Shown here in pieces: positions 7,942 to 15,236 of a DNA stretch of 52,902 nt. The position numbers and the translations under genes were made by a program. The stretch's first letter is position 1; each line of letters starts with the position of its first letter. The notes below the pieces were generated by a model. That model made no database searches, had not been told where the DNA came from, and saw nothing but the letters and a program-made list of their open reading frames with translations. Source of the DNA: Clostridia bacterium (lineage in GTDB: Bacteria > Bacillota > Clostridia > Lachnospirales > Lachnospiraceae); contig CAJTFE010000035.1 in assembly GCA_910575725.1 (NCBI GenBank), positions 1 to 52,902 on the forward strand, written 5' to 3'.

Positions 7942-8778
7942 ATGATTCTGGATGCTTTACTGGATGCGGTTCTTGATACTTTGAGAACCCTTCCCTTTTT
8001 ATTTGCGGCTTTTATGGTTATTGAGGCCATGGAACATTATTCCAATCAATATAGCAGCAGGGCGCTGGCGAGGGTAGGGAAGGCTGGCCCTTTTTGGGGA
8101 GCGGTTCTTGGATGTATTCCGCAGTGCGGATTCTCGGTGGCGGCGGCCAATCTCTATTCGGGAGGGCTGGTGACATTGGGGACACTTCTTGCAGTGTTTC
8201 TTTCTACCTCCGACGAGGCGGTGCTGATCCTGCTGGCCCATCCGGGAAGCGGCAGGGTGATTGGCACTCTTTTGATTTGGAAGGTAGTTATCGGCATGGG
8301 AGCAGGCTGCCTTATGGATCTTCTGTTTCGAAAAAAGAAGGAAGAGAAGCACATTGAGGAAATGTGCCGAAACTGCGGATGCAGCGATACCAGCGGAGTG
8401 CTTCGTCCGGCCCTTCTTCATACGGTGCGCCTGGGGGCTTATCTTTTTGTGTTTACCTTTTGTCTGAATTTGATTTTGGAGCTTATAGGGATGGAGCAGC
8501 TTTCCAGGATTTTAGGGAAGGATACGCTGTTTCAGCCCTTTCTGGCCGCTCTTTTGGGGCTGATTCCAAACTGTGCTTCCTCTGTGCTGATTACGGAGCT
8601 TTATTTGTCCGGAGGCTTGAGCTTTGCTTCGGCCATTGCAGGCTTGAGCGCCGGAGCCGGTGTCGGCACGGCGGTTTTGTTCCGCTCCAATCATCCTATG
8701 AGGGAAAATGTAAGGATTCTGGCGCTGCTTTACGGGAGTGCGGTGGTTTCGGGGTTGCTGCTTGGATGGCTGCTGTAA
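7942..8778 (+). CDS. Putative manganese/metal exporter, ArsP_2 (PF11449)-like membrane protein
   Basis: 278 residues with roughly eight membrane segments in two inverted halves. Each half carries a related motif: LGCIPQCGFSVAAANLYSGG near residue 57 and LGLIPNCASSVLITELYLSGG near residue 205, the internal duplication typical of ArsP_2/putative manganese transporters. A cytoplasmic loop around residues 131-152 is lysine-rich and contains CRNCGC, a possible metal-sensing or structural site. It is followed 25 bp later by a Crp/Fnr regulator, probably in the same transcript. Transport of manganese is the family annotation, not proven. Confidence 0.75.
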   Translation: MILDALLDAVLDTLRTLPFLFAAFMVIEAMEHYSNQYSSRALARVGKAGPFWGAVLGCIPQCGFSVAAANLYSGGLVTLGTLLAVFLSTSDEAVLILLAHPGSGRVIGTLLIWKVVIGMGAGCLMDLLFRKKKEEKHIEEMCRNCGCSDTSGVLRPALLHTVRLGAYLFVFTFCLNLILELIGMEQLSRILGKDTLFQPFLAALLGLIPNCASSVLITELYLSGGLSFASAIAGLSAGAGVGTAVLFRSNHPMRENVRILALLYGSAVVSGLLLGWLL

Positions 8779-8803
8779 GCTTTGGGATAGGAGAGGTGCT
8801 GAT

Positions 8804-9478
8804 ATGGAACGAGCGATAGTTGAACCTGTTTACAAGGAAATCTTTCCTTTCTGGAATGAGATTGCGGAGGCAGACCGTGATTATATCTGTCAGAATTCCG
8901 TGTCTGTGACTTATGAAAAGGGAGCCGGTGTTCACGACGGCAATGAGTGTTCCGGGGTGATTTTTGTCTGCTCCGGAAGTCTTAGACTGTCTATGCTGTC
9001 TGACGAAGGGAAAGAGATCACTCTTTATCGGCTTCACAAGGGCGATATGTGTATGCTGTCCGCTTCCTGTGTGCTGAAGTCCATTACCTTTGATGTGTTT
9101 ATAAATGCAGAGGAGGACAGCCAGTGCTATGTGATCAGCGGCCCGGCCTACGCTGCGGTGTCAGAGCGCAATCCGTCCATCAAAATATTTTCCCTGGAGG
9201 CAGCGGTAAGCCGCTTTTCTGACGTGATGTGGGTGATGCAGCAGATCTTATTTATGAGCATGGACAAACGGCTTGCTATTTTTCTCGCAGATGAATCGGC
9301 CCGTACCGGATCCGATACCATTGCGCTGACCCACGAACAGATTGCCAGATATATGGGATCGGCCCGTGAGGTAGTTTCCCGTATGCTGAAGTATTTTGCC
9401 AATGAGGGTATTGTGGAGGTTTCGCGGAAGGGGATTCATATTCTCGATAAGAAGCGGCTGCGGAAATTGGCCCTTTGA
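8804..9478 (+). CDS. Crp/Fnr-family transcriptional regulator
   Basis: 224 residues from the ATG at 8804, preceded by GGAGAGG at 8-9 bases. An N-terminal cyclic-nucleotide-type beta-roll (about residues 20-130, with GVIFVCSGSLRLSMLSDEGKEITLYRL) is followed by a dimer helix. The C-terminal HTH_Crp contains THEQIARYMGSAREVVSRML as recognition region. It lacks the N-terminal Cys cluster of Fe-S FNR proteins; C44 and a pair of cysteines near residues 84 and 89 are present. Two dyads of the form GTGA-N5-TCAC occur upstream of the thioredoxin and ferredoxin genes nearby and are good candidates for its sites. The ligand is unknown (haem, NO, redox or metal are possible). Confidence 0.85.
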   Translation: MERAIVEPVYKEIFPFWNEIAEADRDYICQNSVSVTYEKGAGVHDGNECSGVIFVCSGSLRLSMLSDEGKEITLYRLHKGDMCMLSASCVLKSITFDVFINAEEDSQCYVISGPAYAAVSERNPSIKIFSLEAAVSRFSDVMWVMQQILFMSMDKRLAIFLADESARTGSDTIALTHEQIARYMGSAREVVSRMLKYFANEGIVEVSRKGIHILDKKRLRKLAL

Positions 9479-9515
9479 CTGGGATGGAAGAAAAAAGGTG
9501 TTAGGCAGACAAAAC

Positions 9516-9567
9516 AAGAGGTGCAGGAAAGGGGATATTCGCCTTTTCCTGCACTTCTTTATTTTTC
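9516..9567. terminator. Bidirectional terminator between the Crp/Fnr and thioredoxin genes
   Basis: An imperfect stem of about 18 bp (arms near 9516-9533 and 9542-9560; core GTGCAGGAAAGG/CCTTTTCCTGCAC) closes an 8-base loop. It is flanked by A-rich and T-rich runs. It lies between convergent genes ending at 9478 and 9577. Confidence 0.8.
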
Positions 9568-9576
9568 CTGCTTTAT

Positions 9577-9891
9577 CTAAGCGTTCCCATCCAGCAGAGC
9601 AAGAATCTGCTCCTTCGGCTTAACGCCGGCTGACTGGTGGGTTACTTTTCCGTCCTTGATAACAACCAGTGTGGGAATGCTTGTCACTTTGAAGGCGGAG
9701 GCCAGCTCCGGCTCGTTGTCTACGTTGATTTTCCCGATAAGGTACTGAGGATTTTCCTCGGCAATCTCATCCACCAGGGGCGACACCATGCGGCAGGGGC
9801 CGCACCAGTCTGCGTAGAAGTCTAAAAGAACGGGCTTAGAGCTTGTTTTTACGGAATCAAAATTGTTTTTATTAACAGTAAGTACTGACAT
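9577..9891 (-). CDS. trxA: Thioredoxin
   Basis: 104 residues, full length for thioredoxin, with the active site WCGPC (residues 28-32) in LDFYADWCGPCRMVSPLVDE and the cis-proline region TSIPTLVVIKDG. The ATG at 9891 is chosen from the standard family start MSVLTVNKNNFDSV and the AAGGAAGG site upstream. It reduces disulfides in the cytoplasm. A promoter with a Crp/Fnr-like dyad precedes it. It is separated from the NapH-like gene by about 90 bp and read in the same direction, but has its own promoter. Confidence 0.93.
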   Translation of the reverse strand: MSVLTVNKNNFDSVKTSSKPVLLDFYADWCGPCRMVSPLVDEIAEENPQYLIGKINVDNEPELASAFKVTSIPTLVVIKDGKVTHQSAGVKPKEQILALLDGNA

Positions 9892-9922
9892 AATAGTTAC
9901 CTTCCTTTCCTTTGATATCCTT

Positions 9923-9965
9923 AGGATACACGCTTTGTTTTTTGTTTTCTGTGATAAGGTCACAG
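9923..9965 (-). promoter_or_regulatory. Crp/Fnr-type activator site and -10 box of the thioredoxin gene
   Basis: The dyad CTGTGATAAGGTCACAG (9949-9965) has arms CTGTGA/TCACAG around 5 bp. TATCCT on the minus strand (9923-9928) serves as -10; the dyad centre is about 31-32 bp from the -10 centre, i.e. near -41.5, a class II activator position. No good -35 is present. Confidence 0.65.
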
Positions 9966-9983
9966 TTCCTGCAGCTCTATGGC

Positions 9984-10580
9984 TCACTGTCCGGAATGCA
10001 GGGAGGAGCTGTTTCTTGCCTTACAGATAAGCTGCGTCATAGTCCCCATGGGGCAGTAGACGCACCAGGAACGGGGCTTGAACAGAACCATAGTGATCAG
10101 CCCGAGAATGGTGGAGGTCAGCATAACACTGTAAAAGCCAAAGGCAAACTGGGCCGTGCCCTCGGAAAACCATGTGCCGTGATAGGCCCAATGCCAGGGA
10201 ACCCGGAAAGTCCACAGGAGCGTGACCGCCGTCCCAAGCTCCCTCGTCCCGGCAAATACCAGATAAGTGTTCCACAGCATAAGGAAGAACATAGCAAAGA
10301 AAAAGATGAGGAAGCCATATCGGAAATAGTGAGAGCGCATCCATTTTGGGATGTCTTTTTTCCTCGAAAGTCCGAAGCGTCCTCCCACAAGGGCAAATAA
10401 TTGTCCTCTGCCGCAGTATTTGTTACAGTAGGCCTTATTTCCCTTCACAATCGAGATGAGCAGGGGAATAAAAAAGCAGAGCAGGCCCAGCCAGGCGAAG
10501 AGGATATTAAAAAATCCCAGGATCAGATATGTAAGGGAAAAGATCCACAGGTAGTCATACCATTTCTTCTGCTGCTTCAT
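9984..10580 (-). CDS. NapH/CcoG-like membrane 4Fe-4S protein
   Basis: 198 residues with about four or five membrane segments. Two cysteine motifs face the cytoplasm: CNKYCGRGQLF (near residue 52) and CVYCPMGTMTQLIC near the C-terminus, as in NapH/MauN/RdxA-type electron-transfer subunits. Its ATG overlaps the ferredoxin stop (ATGA) and GGAGGTGATC lies at the correct spacing. Together with the ferredoxin it may pass electrons from a quinone or cytoplasmic donor to a redox partner. The acceptor is unknown; coregulation with thioredoxin suggests a role in redox homeostasis. Confidence 0.75.
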   Translation of the reverse strand: MKQQKKWYDYLWIFSLTYLILGFFNILFAWLGLLCFFIPLLISIVKGNKAYCNKYCGRGQLFALVGGRFGLSRKKDIPKWMRSHYFRYGFLIFFFAMFFLMLWNTYLVFAGTRELGTAVTLLWTFRVPWHWAYHGTWFSEGTAQFAFGFYSVMLTSTILGLITMVLFKPRSWCVYCPMGTMTQLICKARNSSSLHSGQ

Positions 10581-10774
10581 TGTCCGATCACCTCCATAGA
10601 AATAATGCTTGTAGGGCACTCTTTTGCGCATTTTCCGCATCCGATGCACAGAGTCTCATCCACCTTTGCATAGATGCCTTTTGGAACGGTTATCGCGCCT
10701 TTGGGACAAACCTTGATGCAGCATCCGCAGGCTGCACAGTCACGGGTACTGACGATTGCTTTTCTTTTTGCCAT
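10577..10774 (-). CDS. Two-cluster 4Fe-4S ferredoxin
   Basis: 65 residues carrying two C-x2-C-x2-C-x3-C motifs: CAACGCCIKVCP (start near residue 13) and CIGCGKCAKECP (near residue 43). The translation start follows AGAAGGAG. It is the first gene of a two-gene operon with the NapH-like protein (4-bp overlap), and a Crp/Fnr-like box lies about 62 bp upstream of the start codon. Confidence 0.88.
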   Translation of the reverse strand: MAKRKAIVSTRDCAACGCCIKVCPKGAITVPKGIYAKVDETLCIGCGKCAKECPTSIISMEVIGQ

Positions 10775-10806
10775 AAAAAAAATCTCCTTCTGCTGATTTT
10801 TATATC

Positions 10807-10849
10807 AGTATACAGGAAGGAGCATTTTTTGTTCCGTGACAAAGTCACA
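10807..10849 (-). promoter_or_regulatory. Crp/Fnr-type activator site and -10 box of the ferredoxin-NapH operon
   Basis: GTGACAAAGTCAC (10836-10848) is a perfect dyad with the same GTGA-N5-TCAC core as the site before thioredoxin. TATACT on the minus strand (10807-10812) is the -10; the dyad centre lies about 32 bp upstream of it, near -42. The two promoters therefore share site sequence and geometry. Confidence 0.65.
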
Positions 10850-10939
10850 TTTCTTTCTTAGCCTGCAAAATATGTCAGCGGCATTTCTTGGATATTTGTT
10901 GGAAACCGAAAAAACTAGGTGGTGATTTGACAGAAAATC

Positions 10940-11008
10940 TGATAAAATAGAAAAAAACATATCAGAAACAGCGCCGTCATAAAGCAGGAGCTTTTAAGCT
11001 GACGGCGC
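10940..11008 (+). promoter_or_regulatory. Extended -10 and large leader hairpin before the CPBP gene
   Basis: TGATAAAAT (10940-10948) is an extended -10. Downstream, GCGCCGTCA (10971-10979) pairs perfectly with TGACGGCGC (11000-11008), enclosing a second stem AAAGC/GCTTT. The tail GGATGCTTTTTGGAGG has a short T-run merging with the RBS, so it might act as a weak attenuator. No known RNA family recognised. Confidence 0.4.
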
Positions 11009-11030
11009 GGATGCTTTTTGGAGGTGCTTT

Positions 11031-11879
11031 ATGAAAAAATTTGGATGGTTTTTACTGAGTATTCTTCCGGTGATTGTGTTTATTACGATTCAGTTTGCCG
11101 GAACCGTGGTTTTGATGGTGTGGTATATGATACGCTATGGAGTGGAGGCCGGGGCCCAGTCAGCTCTTGATAATGTGATGGCGATTATGGTGCTCACCCA
11201 GGTGATGACGCTTTTTGTTACAGGGCTGTGGTACTATTTCGGCGTGTTCCGGCAGAAGGCAGTGAGGGGAGAGAAGGAAAAGAGTCCATTTTCCGTGAAG
11301 TCCCTGGGAGGTATTTTCTGCATTGCCATTGGGGCGCAGTGTCTGATTGGGCTGCTCCTTTTGGGATGGAGCGTCGTGAATCCGGAGCAGATTGAGGTTT
11401 ACAATCAAATGATAGAGGAAAGCGGCATTGGAGAGCTGACAATCCTTTCTGCCATTGCAACGGTGATTATGGCTCCTATTGGGGAGGAGATTGTGTGCCG
11501 GGGGCTTACGGTGGAGTATTTAAAGCGCACTGGCGCAGGCTTTTGGGTTATTAACGTAGTGCAGGCCCTGCTGTTCGGGATTATGCATTTGAATCTGGTT
11601 CAGGGAGCTTATGCCTTTCTGGTAGGGCTTATATGTGGGTATCTTGTGCTGAAGTACAAGAATCTTCTGGCCTCTATGTTCTTTCATGGAGTCTTTAACG
11701 CCTATTCTGCCTTTTTGACGCCGGCGGCTGAGAGGCTGGAGGCGATGAATCCGACGGTTTTTTACATAGGATGTCTGGTTGTGGGAGCTGTGATGTTTTC
11801 TCTTGGCATCTGGCTGATGAAGAAGGAGTTTTTGAAGGAAGAAGATGGAAAGCTTCCGGGAATTGGGATTGGGATTTAA
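11031..11879 (+). CDS. CPBP family intramembrane metalloprotease (CAAX protease-like)
   Basis: 282 residues with about eight hydrophobic segments. The three CPBP/Abi motifs are in order: GEEIVCRGL (about residues 150-158), FGIMHLN (about 182-188) and FFHGVFNAY (about 220-228), which supply the catalytic glutamates and histidines. A GGAGG site lies before the ATG. Bacterial members cleave membrane peptides or protect against self-made bacteriocins; substrate unknown. It may be cotranscribed with the next gene, 18 bp downstream. Confidence 0.85.
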   Translation: MKKFGWFLLSILPVIVFITIQFAGTVVLMVWYMIRYGVEAGAQSALDNVMAIMVLTQVMTLFVTGLWYYFGVFRQKAVRGEKEKSPFSVKSLGGIFCIAIGAQCLIGLLLLGWSVVNPEQIEVYNQMIEESGIGELTILSAIATVIMAPIGEEIVCRGLTVEYLKRTGAGFWVINVVQALLFGIMHLNLVQGAYAFLVGLICGYLVLKYKNLLASMFFHGVFNAYSAFLTPAAERLEAMNPTVFYIGCLVVGAVMFSLGIWLMKKEFLKEEDGKLPGIGIGI

Positions 11880-11897
11880 CCGACGGAGGAAAATGAG

Positions 11898-12773
11898 ATG
11901 GAAGATAAAGGCAAAAACATGGATTTAAGAAGGATGCTGGTAACTGGCTCCACGGGCTTTCTCGGGAGCCGGATTGTAAGGGAATATGGGAAATGCTTTC
12001 AAGTGTCCGGGCCGGGGCATTCAGAAATGGATCTTTGTGACGAGGCTTCGATGAAAGCTTATGTGGATAGGGTGAGGCCGGAGGTTGTGATCCACTGTGG
12101 GGCTGTCTCGGATACAGGGTGGTGCCAGGAGCACCCGGAGGAGTCCCGGCGTATCAATGTGGATGGAACCGGGTATCTGGCAAGGGCCTGTGCCGAGATT
12201 GGGGCAAAGCTTATTTTCTGCAGCTCGGATCAGATTTATTTTGGAAGCAGGGGAATGGAGGCCCATCGGGAGGATGAGGCGGTAAGCCCGGCAGGAGAGT
12301 ATGGGCGGCAGAAGCTGGAGGCGGAGAAGCGGTGCATGGAGCTCTGCCCGGACAGTGTCTGCCTGCGGCTCTGCTGGATGTATGACAGGGAACGGCTTTC
12401 GGAAAGGGAGCATGGGAATTTTCTGACTGCTTTTTTGGAGGCTCTTTCAAAGAAACGGGAGATGGTGTATCCGGTTTATGATTATCGTGGGATTACGGAT
12501 GTGAATCTGGTGGTGGAAAAGCTTTGCCAGACCTTCTCTCTTCCGGGAGGGGTTTATAATTTTGGCTCGGAAAATGAGTACAATACCTACGAGACTGTCC
12601 GCAGGCTTCTGGAAGGCCTGGGATATTCCACAGAGAAATTGAAAAAAAATGAGACTGCCTTTGCAGGGAATCCACGAAATATAAGGATTCATATGGGAAA
12701 AGCAGAAAAGTTCGGAATTGAATTTCCAAAGACGTTAGAGCAGCTGCTTTCGGCAAATGAACGGTTGTTATGA
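11898..12773 (+). CDS. SDR / RmlD-like NAD(P)-dependent sugar-nucleotide or epimerase-type protein
   Basis: 291 residues. The Rossmann nucleotide motif GSTGFLGS sits at about residues 18-25, followed by RPEVVIHCGAVSDTGWCQ and the active-site Y-x3-K in YGRQKLEAE (about residue 135). A conserved YRGITDVNLVVEKL segment and YNFGSENEYN resemble the RmlD substrate-binding family. GGAGG precedes the ATG at 8 bases. Probably reduces or epimerises a sugar nucleotide, but no polysaccharide genes are near, so the role is open. Terminator-like hairpins follow. Confidence 0.78.
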   Translation: MEDKGKNMDLRRMLVTGSTGFLGSRIVREYGKCFQVSGPGHSEMDLCDEASMKAYVDRVRPEVVIHCGAVSDTGWCQEHPEESRRINVDGTGYLARACAEIGAKLIFCSSDQIYFGSRGMEAHREDEAVSPAGEYGRQKLEAEKRCMELCPDSVCLRLCWMYDRERLSEREHGNFLTAFLEALSKKREMVYPVYDYRGITDVNLVVEKLCQTFSLPGGVYNFGSENEYNTYETVRRLLEGLGYSTEKLKKNETAFAGNPRNIRIHMGKAEKFGIEFPKTLEQLLSANERLL

Positions 12774-12787
12774 TATAGGAATTGTTT

Positions 12788-12820
12788 TGCGTCCATGAAA
12801 TATTATGGGCGCATTTCTTT
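12788..12820 (+). terminator. Terminator after the CPBP-SDR genes
   Basis: TGCGTCCAT (12788-12796) pairs with ATGGGCGCA (12805-12813, one G-U) and is followed by TTTCTTT. Confidence 0.7.
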
Positions 12821-12824
12821 GCTA

Positions 12825-12867
12825 AAAAAGCTTAAAAGTGCCTGTCTGGTTAAATGTTAAGCTTTTT
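12825..12867. terminator. Second perfect hairpin with T-run, before the XRE gene
   Basis: AAAAAGCTTAA (12825-12835) and TTAAGCTTTTT (12857-12867) are perfect 11-bp arms around a 21-base loop. It is a second-tier terminator for the upstream operon, or an operator for the XRE gene 74 bp downstream. Confidence 0.5.
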
Positions 12868-12940
12868 ATCGGGAATGTTAAAAACAGTTGCTTGAAAGAA
12901 GCAGTGTTCTTTTATAAGGTGAACTCAAGGAGGTTTTTTG

Positions 12941-13459
12941 ATGAATGTAGGCGAGAAAATTAAAAAAATCAGAAAGATGGCAGGAATGACACAGGAGGAG
13001 CTTGCCGAAAAAATGAATGTGTCAAGACAGACAATTTCAAAGTGGGAAAAAGAAATCTCATCTCCGGATTTGGAGAGTGCGATCGTTTTATGTGAACTGT
13101 TTGAGATTTCTTTGGATGATTTTCTGAAAGGAGGGCAGTCCGTGAAAGAAGAAAAAATTTCACTGCAGGATATGATAAAAATAAACCGGCGAAACCAAAA
13201 GATGACAATTTTATTGCTCAGCGGTTTGTTTTTCCTTATGATTGGAGCGTTGGCCGCATTATTTATTGAGGCGCTTCAAAGTACTACCGAAAGTATCGCA
13301 TATATATTGTACCGGTACATAGCAGTCGGCCAGTATGCGAGCGCTCCGGTCAACTATGGGCGGCTTATGGCCCCTGCGATTTTGCTGATTGCAATCGGAG
13401 TTATTTTGAGCATGGCGTATATGATGGAAAGATGGAAGGAGAAAAAGAAAGATGTGTAA
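12941..13459 (+). CDS. XRE-family regulator with two C-terminal membrane segments
   Basis: 172 residues starting at ATG 12941 with AAGGAGG 8 bases upstream. The N-terminal HTH_3 domain reads IRKMAGMTQEELAEKMNVSR and QTISKWEKEISSPDLE (residues about 9-45), followed by a linker and two hydrophobic helices (about residues 90-110 and 143-160). Membrane-anchored XRE regulators of this type often sense envelope conditions. The stop overlaps the start of the downstream lipoprotein by 8 bases, so the two are translationally coupled and probably functionally linked. Confidence 0.85.
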   Translation: MNVGEKIKKIRKMAGMTQEELAEKMNVSRQTISKWEKEISSPDLESAIVLCELFEISLDDFLKGGQSVKEEKISLQDMIKINRRNQKMTILLLSGLFFLMIGALAALFIEALQSTTESIAYILYRYIAVGQYASAPVNYGRLMAPAILLIAIGVILSMAYMMERWKEKKKDV

Positions 13460-14021
13460 TAAAAAGAAAACGGTAATAGCAGGCCTGATGGTAATTGCAA
13501 TGTGTCTGGGAGCCTGTGGGCATAAGCAGAAGGAGAATCCTTACGGCCCTTTAGTCGAGAAATTGGGAGATGAGGAGGCTTACGCATTTTTGGATATGGA
13601 TTATAAAAATTATGTGATGGTAACCTCGGATGGGATGTATGACACAGGAGCAGAGAAGCAGGCTGCTGTCTATTGTACGGTGTATTATTATGGAAGGGAT
13701 GAGTTTTTTGAACTTGGAACCATTATGAGCGACGGAACAGCCTATCCGATTTCCTTTTCCCGGGACGGCATTTTTGCAGCATCCGGACACAGCATAGAAA
13801 AGTATGCTGTGTCCAAAAGCGGAAATGAGCTTTATCTGAAAAAAGCCGTCTATATAGAGTATGATGAAAACGGAAATGAGCGCTATACCTCTGTAACAGA
13901 TGGGGAGGAAGCAAAGTCAAACGAAGAGGAGTATCAAAAAATAACGGAGGAGTACGGAAAAAGCCAGGTGATACACTTTTCTTACGGTGCGGATGGGTGC
14001 GTCAATGAAATTGAGTTTTAG
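13452..14021 (+). CDS. Predicted lipoprotein coupled to the XRE regulator
   Basis: 189 residues. Signal peptide MCNKKKTVIAGLMVIAM ends in the lipobox LGAC, so the mature protein should be lipid-anchored at the outer face of the membrane. The rest is acidic with many tyrosines and no family recognised. It overlaps the XRE gene by 8 bp. A plausible reading is that lipoprotein and membrane XRE protein form a sensing pair, but this is inference. Confidence 0.72.
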   Translation: MCNKKKTVIAGLMVIAMCLGACGHKQKENPYGPLVEKLGDEEAYAFLDMDYKNYVMVTSDGMYDTGAEKQAAVYCTVYYYGRDEFFELGTIMSDGTAYPISFSRDGIFAASGHSIEKYAVSKSGNELYLKKAVYIEYDENGNERYTSVTDGEEAKSNEEEYQKITEEYGKSQVIHFSYGADGCVNEIEF

Positions 14022-14036
14022 TAAAAGGTATGCGGT

Positions 14037-14678
14037 TTAGCCGTTCTTTTTCCATTTCCGATACAGCAGATAGGAATATGTCTCAAGCCCGAATACGCCA
14101 AAAAGAATAGCGCCAAGGGAAAGCTTCGACATCCAGCCGGTGGAAAAGAAGCCGCTTAAGACCATAATAAATCCCATCATGCAGAAAACAATTCCGCCCA
14201 TAGCATGTGTCTTTTTCCATACCCACTCGCTCTCCAGGGTCCAGGGGTTTTTGATTCCTATGGTGTAGTTGGTGCGCAGCTGCGGCATATAGTTGCCGAA
14301 GGTCAAAAGAAGGATGCCGACGCCGATGGGTACCATGCGTTCTATGGGAACGGGGAAACCGAGGCAGGCGGCGTTGGCGATCCAGAGGATGGCGTTGAGG
14401 AAGAGGATGAGCAGGGTGATAAATACCTGGTAGGCCTTTTGGTGCTTTTCGTAGCTTTTGCCTCTGGGATCGATTCTGGGTATGACATGGAGCAGGAAAA
14501 GCATGAATAGGGGCAGGAGGGCAAGAAACAGGGTGGACGGCCTGCCGGCCCAGTTGTCGGCTTCTCCGTAGATGTTCCAGTGGATGGGTACCTGGTCGGG
14601 CAGCGTTGGGAATATCAGCAGGTGCCCGGCAAAGGATAGGATACAGATAATGGTGAGTATGATGGTTTGTTTTTTCAT
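14037..14678 (-). CDS. SdpI-like immunity/DUF1648 membrane protein
   Basis: 213 residues from ATG 14678, with AAAGGAGG at 9-10 bases. The N-terminus carries the DUF1648 pattern FPTLPDQVPIHWNIYGEAD, then five further membrane segments and the SdpI signature FGNYMPQLRTNYTIGIKNPW around residue 130. SdpI protects Bacillus from the SDP toxin and, with SdpR, signals its own induction. The gene overlaps an ArsR/SdpR-type repressor by 4 bp, which reproduces the SdpRI arrangement. No toxin gene is nearby, so it may protect against foreign peptides. Confidence 0.82.
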   Translation of the reverse strand: MKKQTIILTIICILSFAGHLLIFPTLPDQVPIHWNIYGEADNWAGRPSTLFLALLPLFMLFLLHVIPRIDPRGKSYEKHQKAYQVFITLLILFLNAILWIANAACLGFPVPIERMVPIGVGILLLTFGNYMPQLRTNYTIGIKNPWTLESEWVWKKTHAMGGIVFCMMGFIMVLSGFFSTGWMSKLSLGAILFGVFGLETYSYLLYRKWKKNG

Positions 14679-14944
14679 GTATGGGTACCTCCTTTGGAAA
14701 AATCGTAAAACCATTTGACGAGTTCTTGAAAGATGGTCATGTTCAGGCTATAAATGATATTCTGCCCTTTCCGTTCGTCTAAGACTAGGCCGGCCGCTTT
14801 TAATGAGCTTAGGTGGTGGCTGATGGACGGCTTGGAAATGTCGAAGTATTCGGCGATTTCACCGGCTGACATATCCCGGTCGGAGAGCAGTTCAAGGATT
14901 CTGCGTCTTGTGGCATCGGACAGAGCTTTGAATGCATCGTTCAT
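14675..14944 (-). CDS. ArsR-family (SdpR-like) autorepressor
   Basis: 89 residues, a compact ArsR winged helix: FKALSDATRRRILELLSDRD at the start and SKPSISHHLSSLKAAGLV as recognition helix. No metal-binding ELCV-C motif is present, consistent with the SdpR subgroup, which does not bind metal. Translation is coupled to the SdpI-like gene (ATGA overlap). An inverted repeat lies on its own start site, which points to autorepression. Confidence 0.85.
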   Translation of the reverse strand: MNDAFKALSDATRRRILELLSDRDMSAGEIAEYFDISKPSISHHLSSLKAAGLVLDERKGQNIIYSLNMTIFQELVKWFYDFSKGGTHT

Positions 14945-14968
14945 GGACAGTCCTCCTTTTTAGATGTT

Positions 14969-15031
14969 AGATATTTAGAGAATCATCTAAATATTTGATT
15001 TAAAGATAGCATGGTATAATGAGGATGTCAA
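14969..15031 (-). promoter_or_regulatory. Promoter and operator of the sdpRI-like operon
   Basis: On the minus strand, TTGACA (15026-15031) and TATCTT (15003-15008) are 17 bp apart. Immediately downstream, AGATATTTAGA/TCTAAATATTT (14969-14979/14986-14996; 10 of 11 positions symmetric) covers the expected start, the right place for a repressor operator. Confidence 0.7.
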
Positions 15032-15068
15032 GTATATTTCCGGTAGAAATATTTGGATTGCCGGCTAT

Positions 15069-15099
15069 AGGTTACTGGTCACAAAGTGAACAGTAACCT
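15069..15099. repeat. 31-bp near-perfect palindrome
   Basis: AGGTTACTG at 15069 and CAGTAACCT ending at 15099 are perfect arms; the inside (gTCAC-AAA-GTGAa) is also symmetric except one pair. It lies between the divergent sdpR-like and peptidase promoters. It could be a regulator site or an intergenic palindromic repeat; no copy was noticed elsewhere in the window. Confidence 0.55.
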
Positions 15100-15123
15100 T
15101 TGGAGGGGGATAGGCAGAGGCTA

Positions 15124-15152
15124 TTGACATTTTTTTTGAAAACCTGCACAAT
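15124..15152 (+). promoter_or_regulatory. Promoter of the M20 peptidase gene
   Basis: TTGACA (15124-15129) and CACAAT (15147-15152) are separated by 17 bp, about 85 bp before the start codon. Confidence 0.5.
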
Positions 15153-15236
15153 AAAAGCGGACAGCACAGAAGTATGCCGGTGTGTCTTTTGGCTGGGAGG
15201 TATTTGACTTATCTTGGAAAAGGGGTTGGCTTAAAA

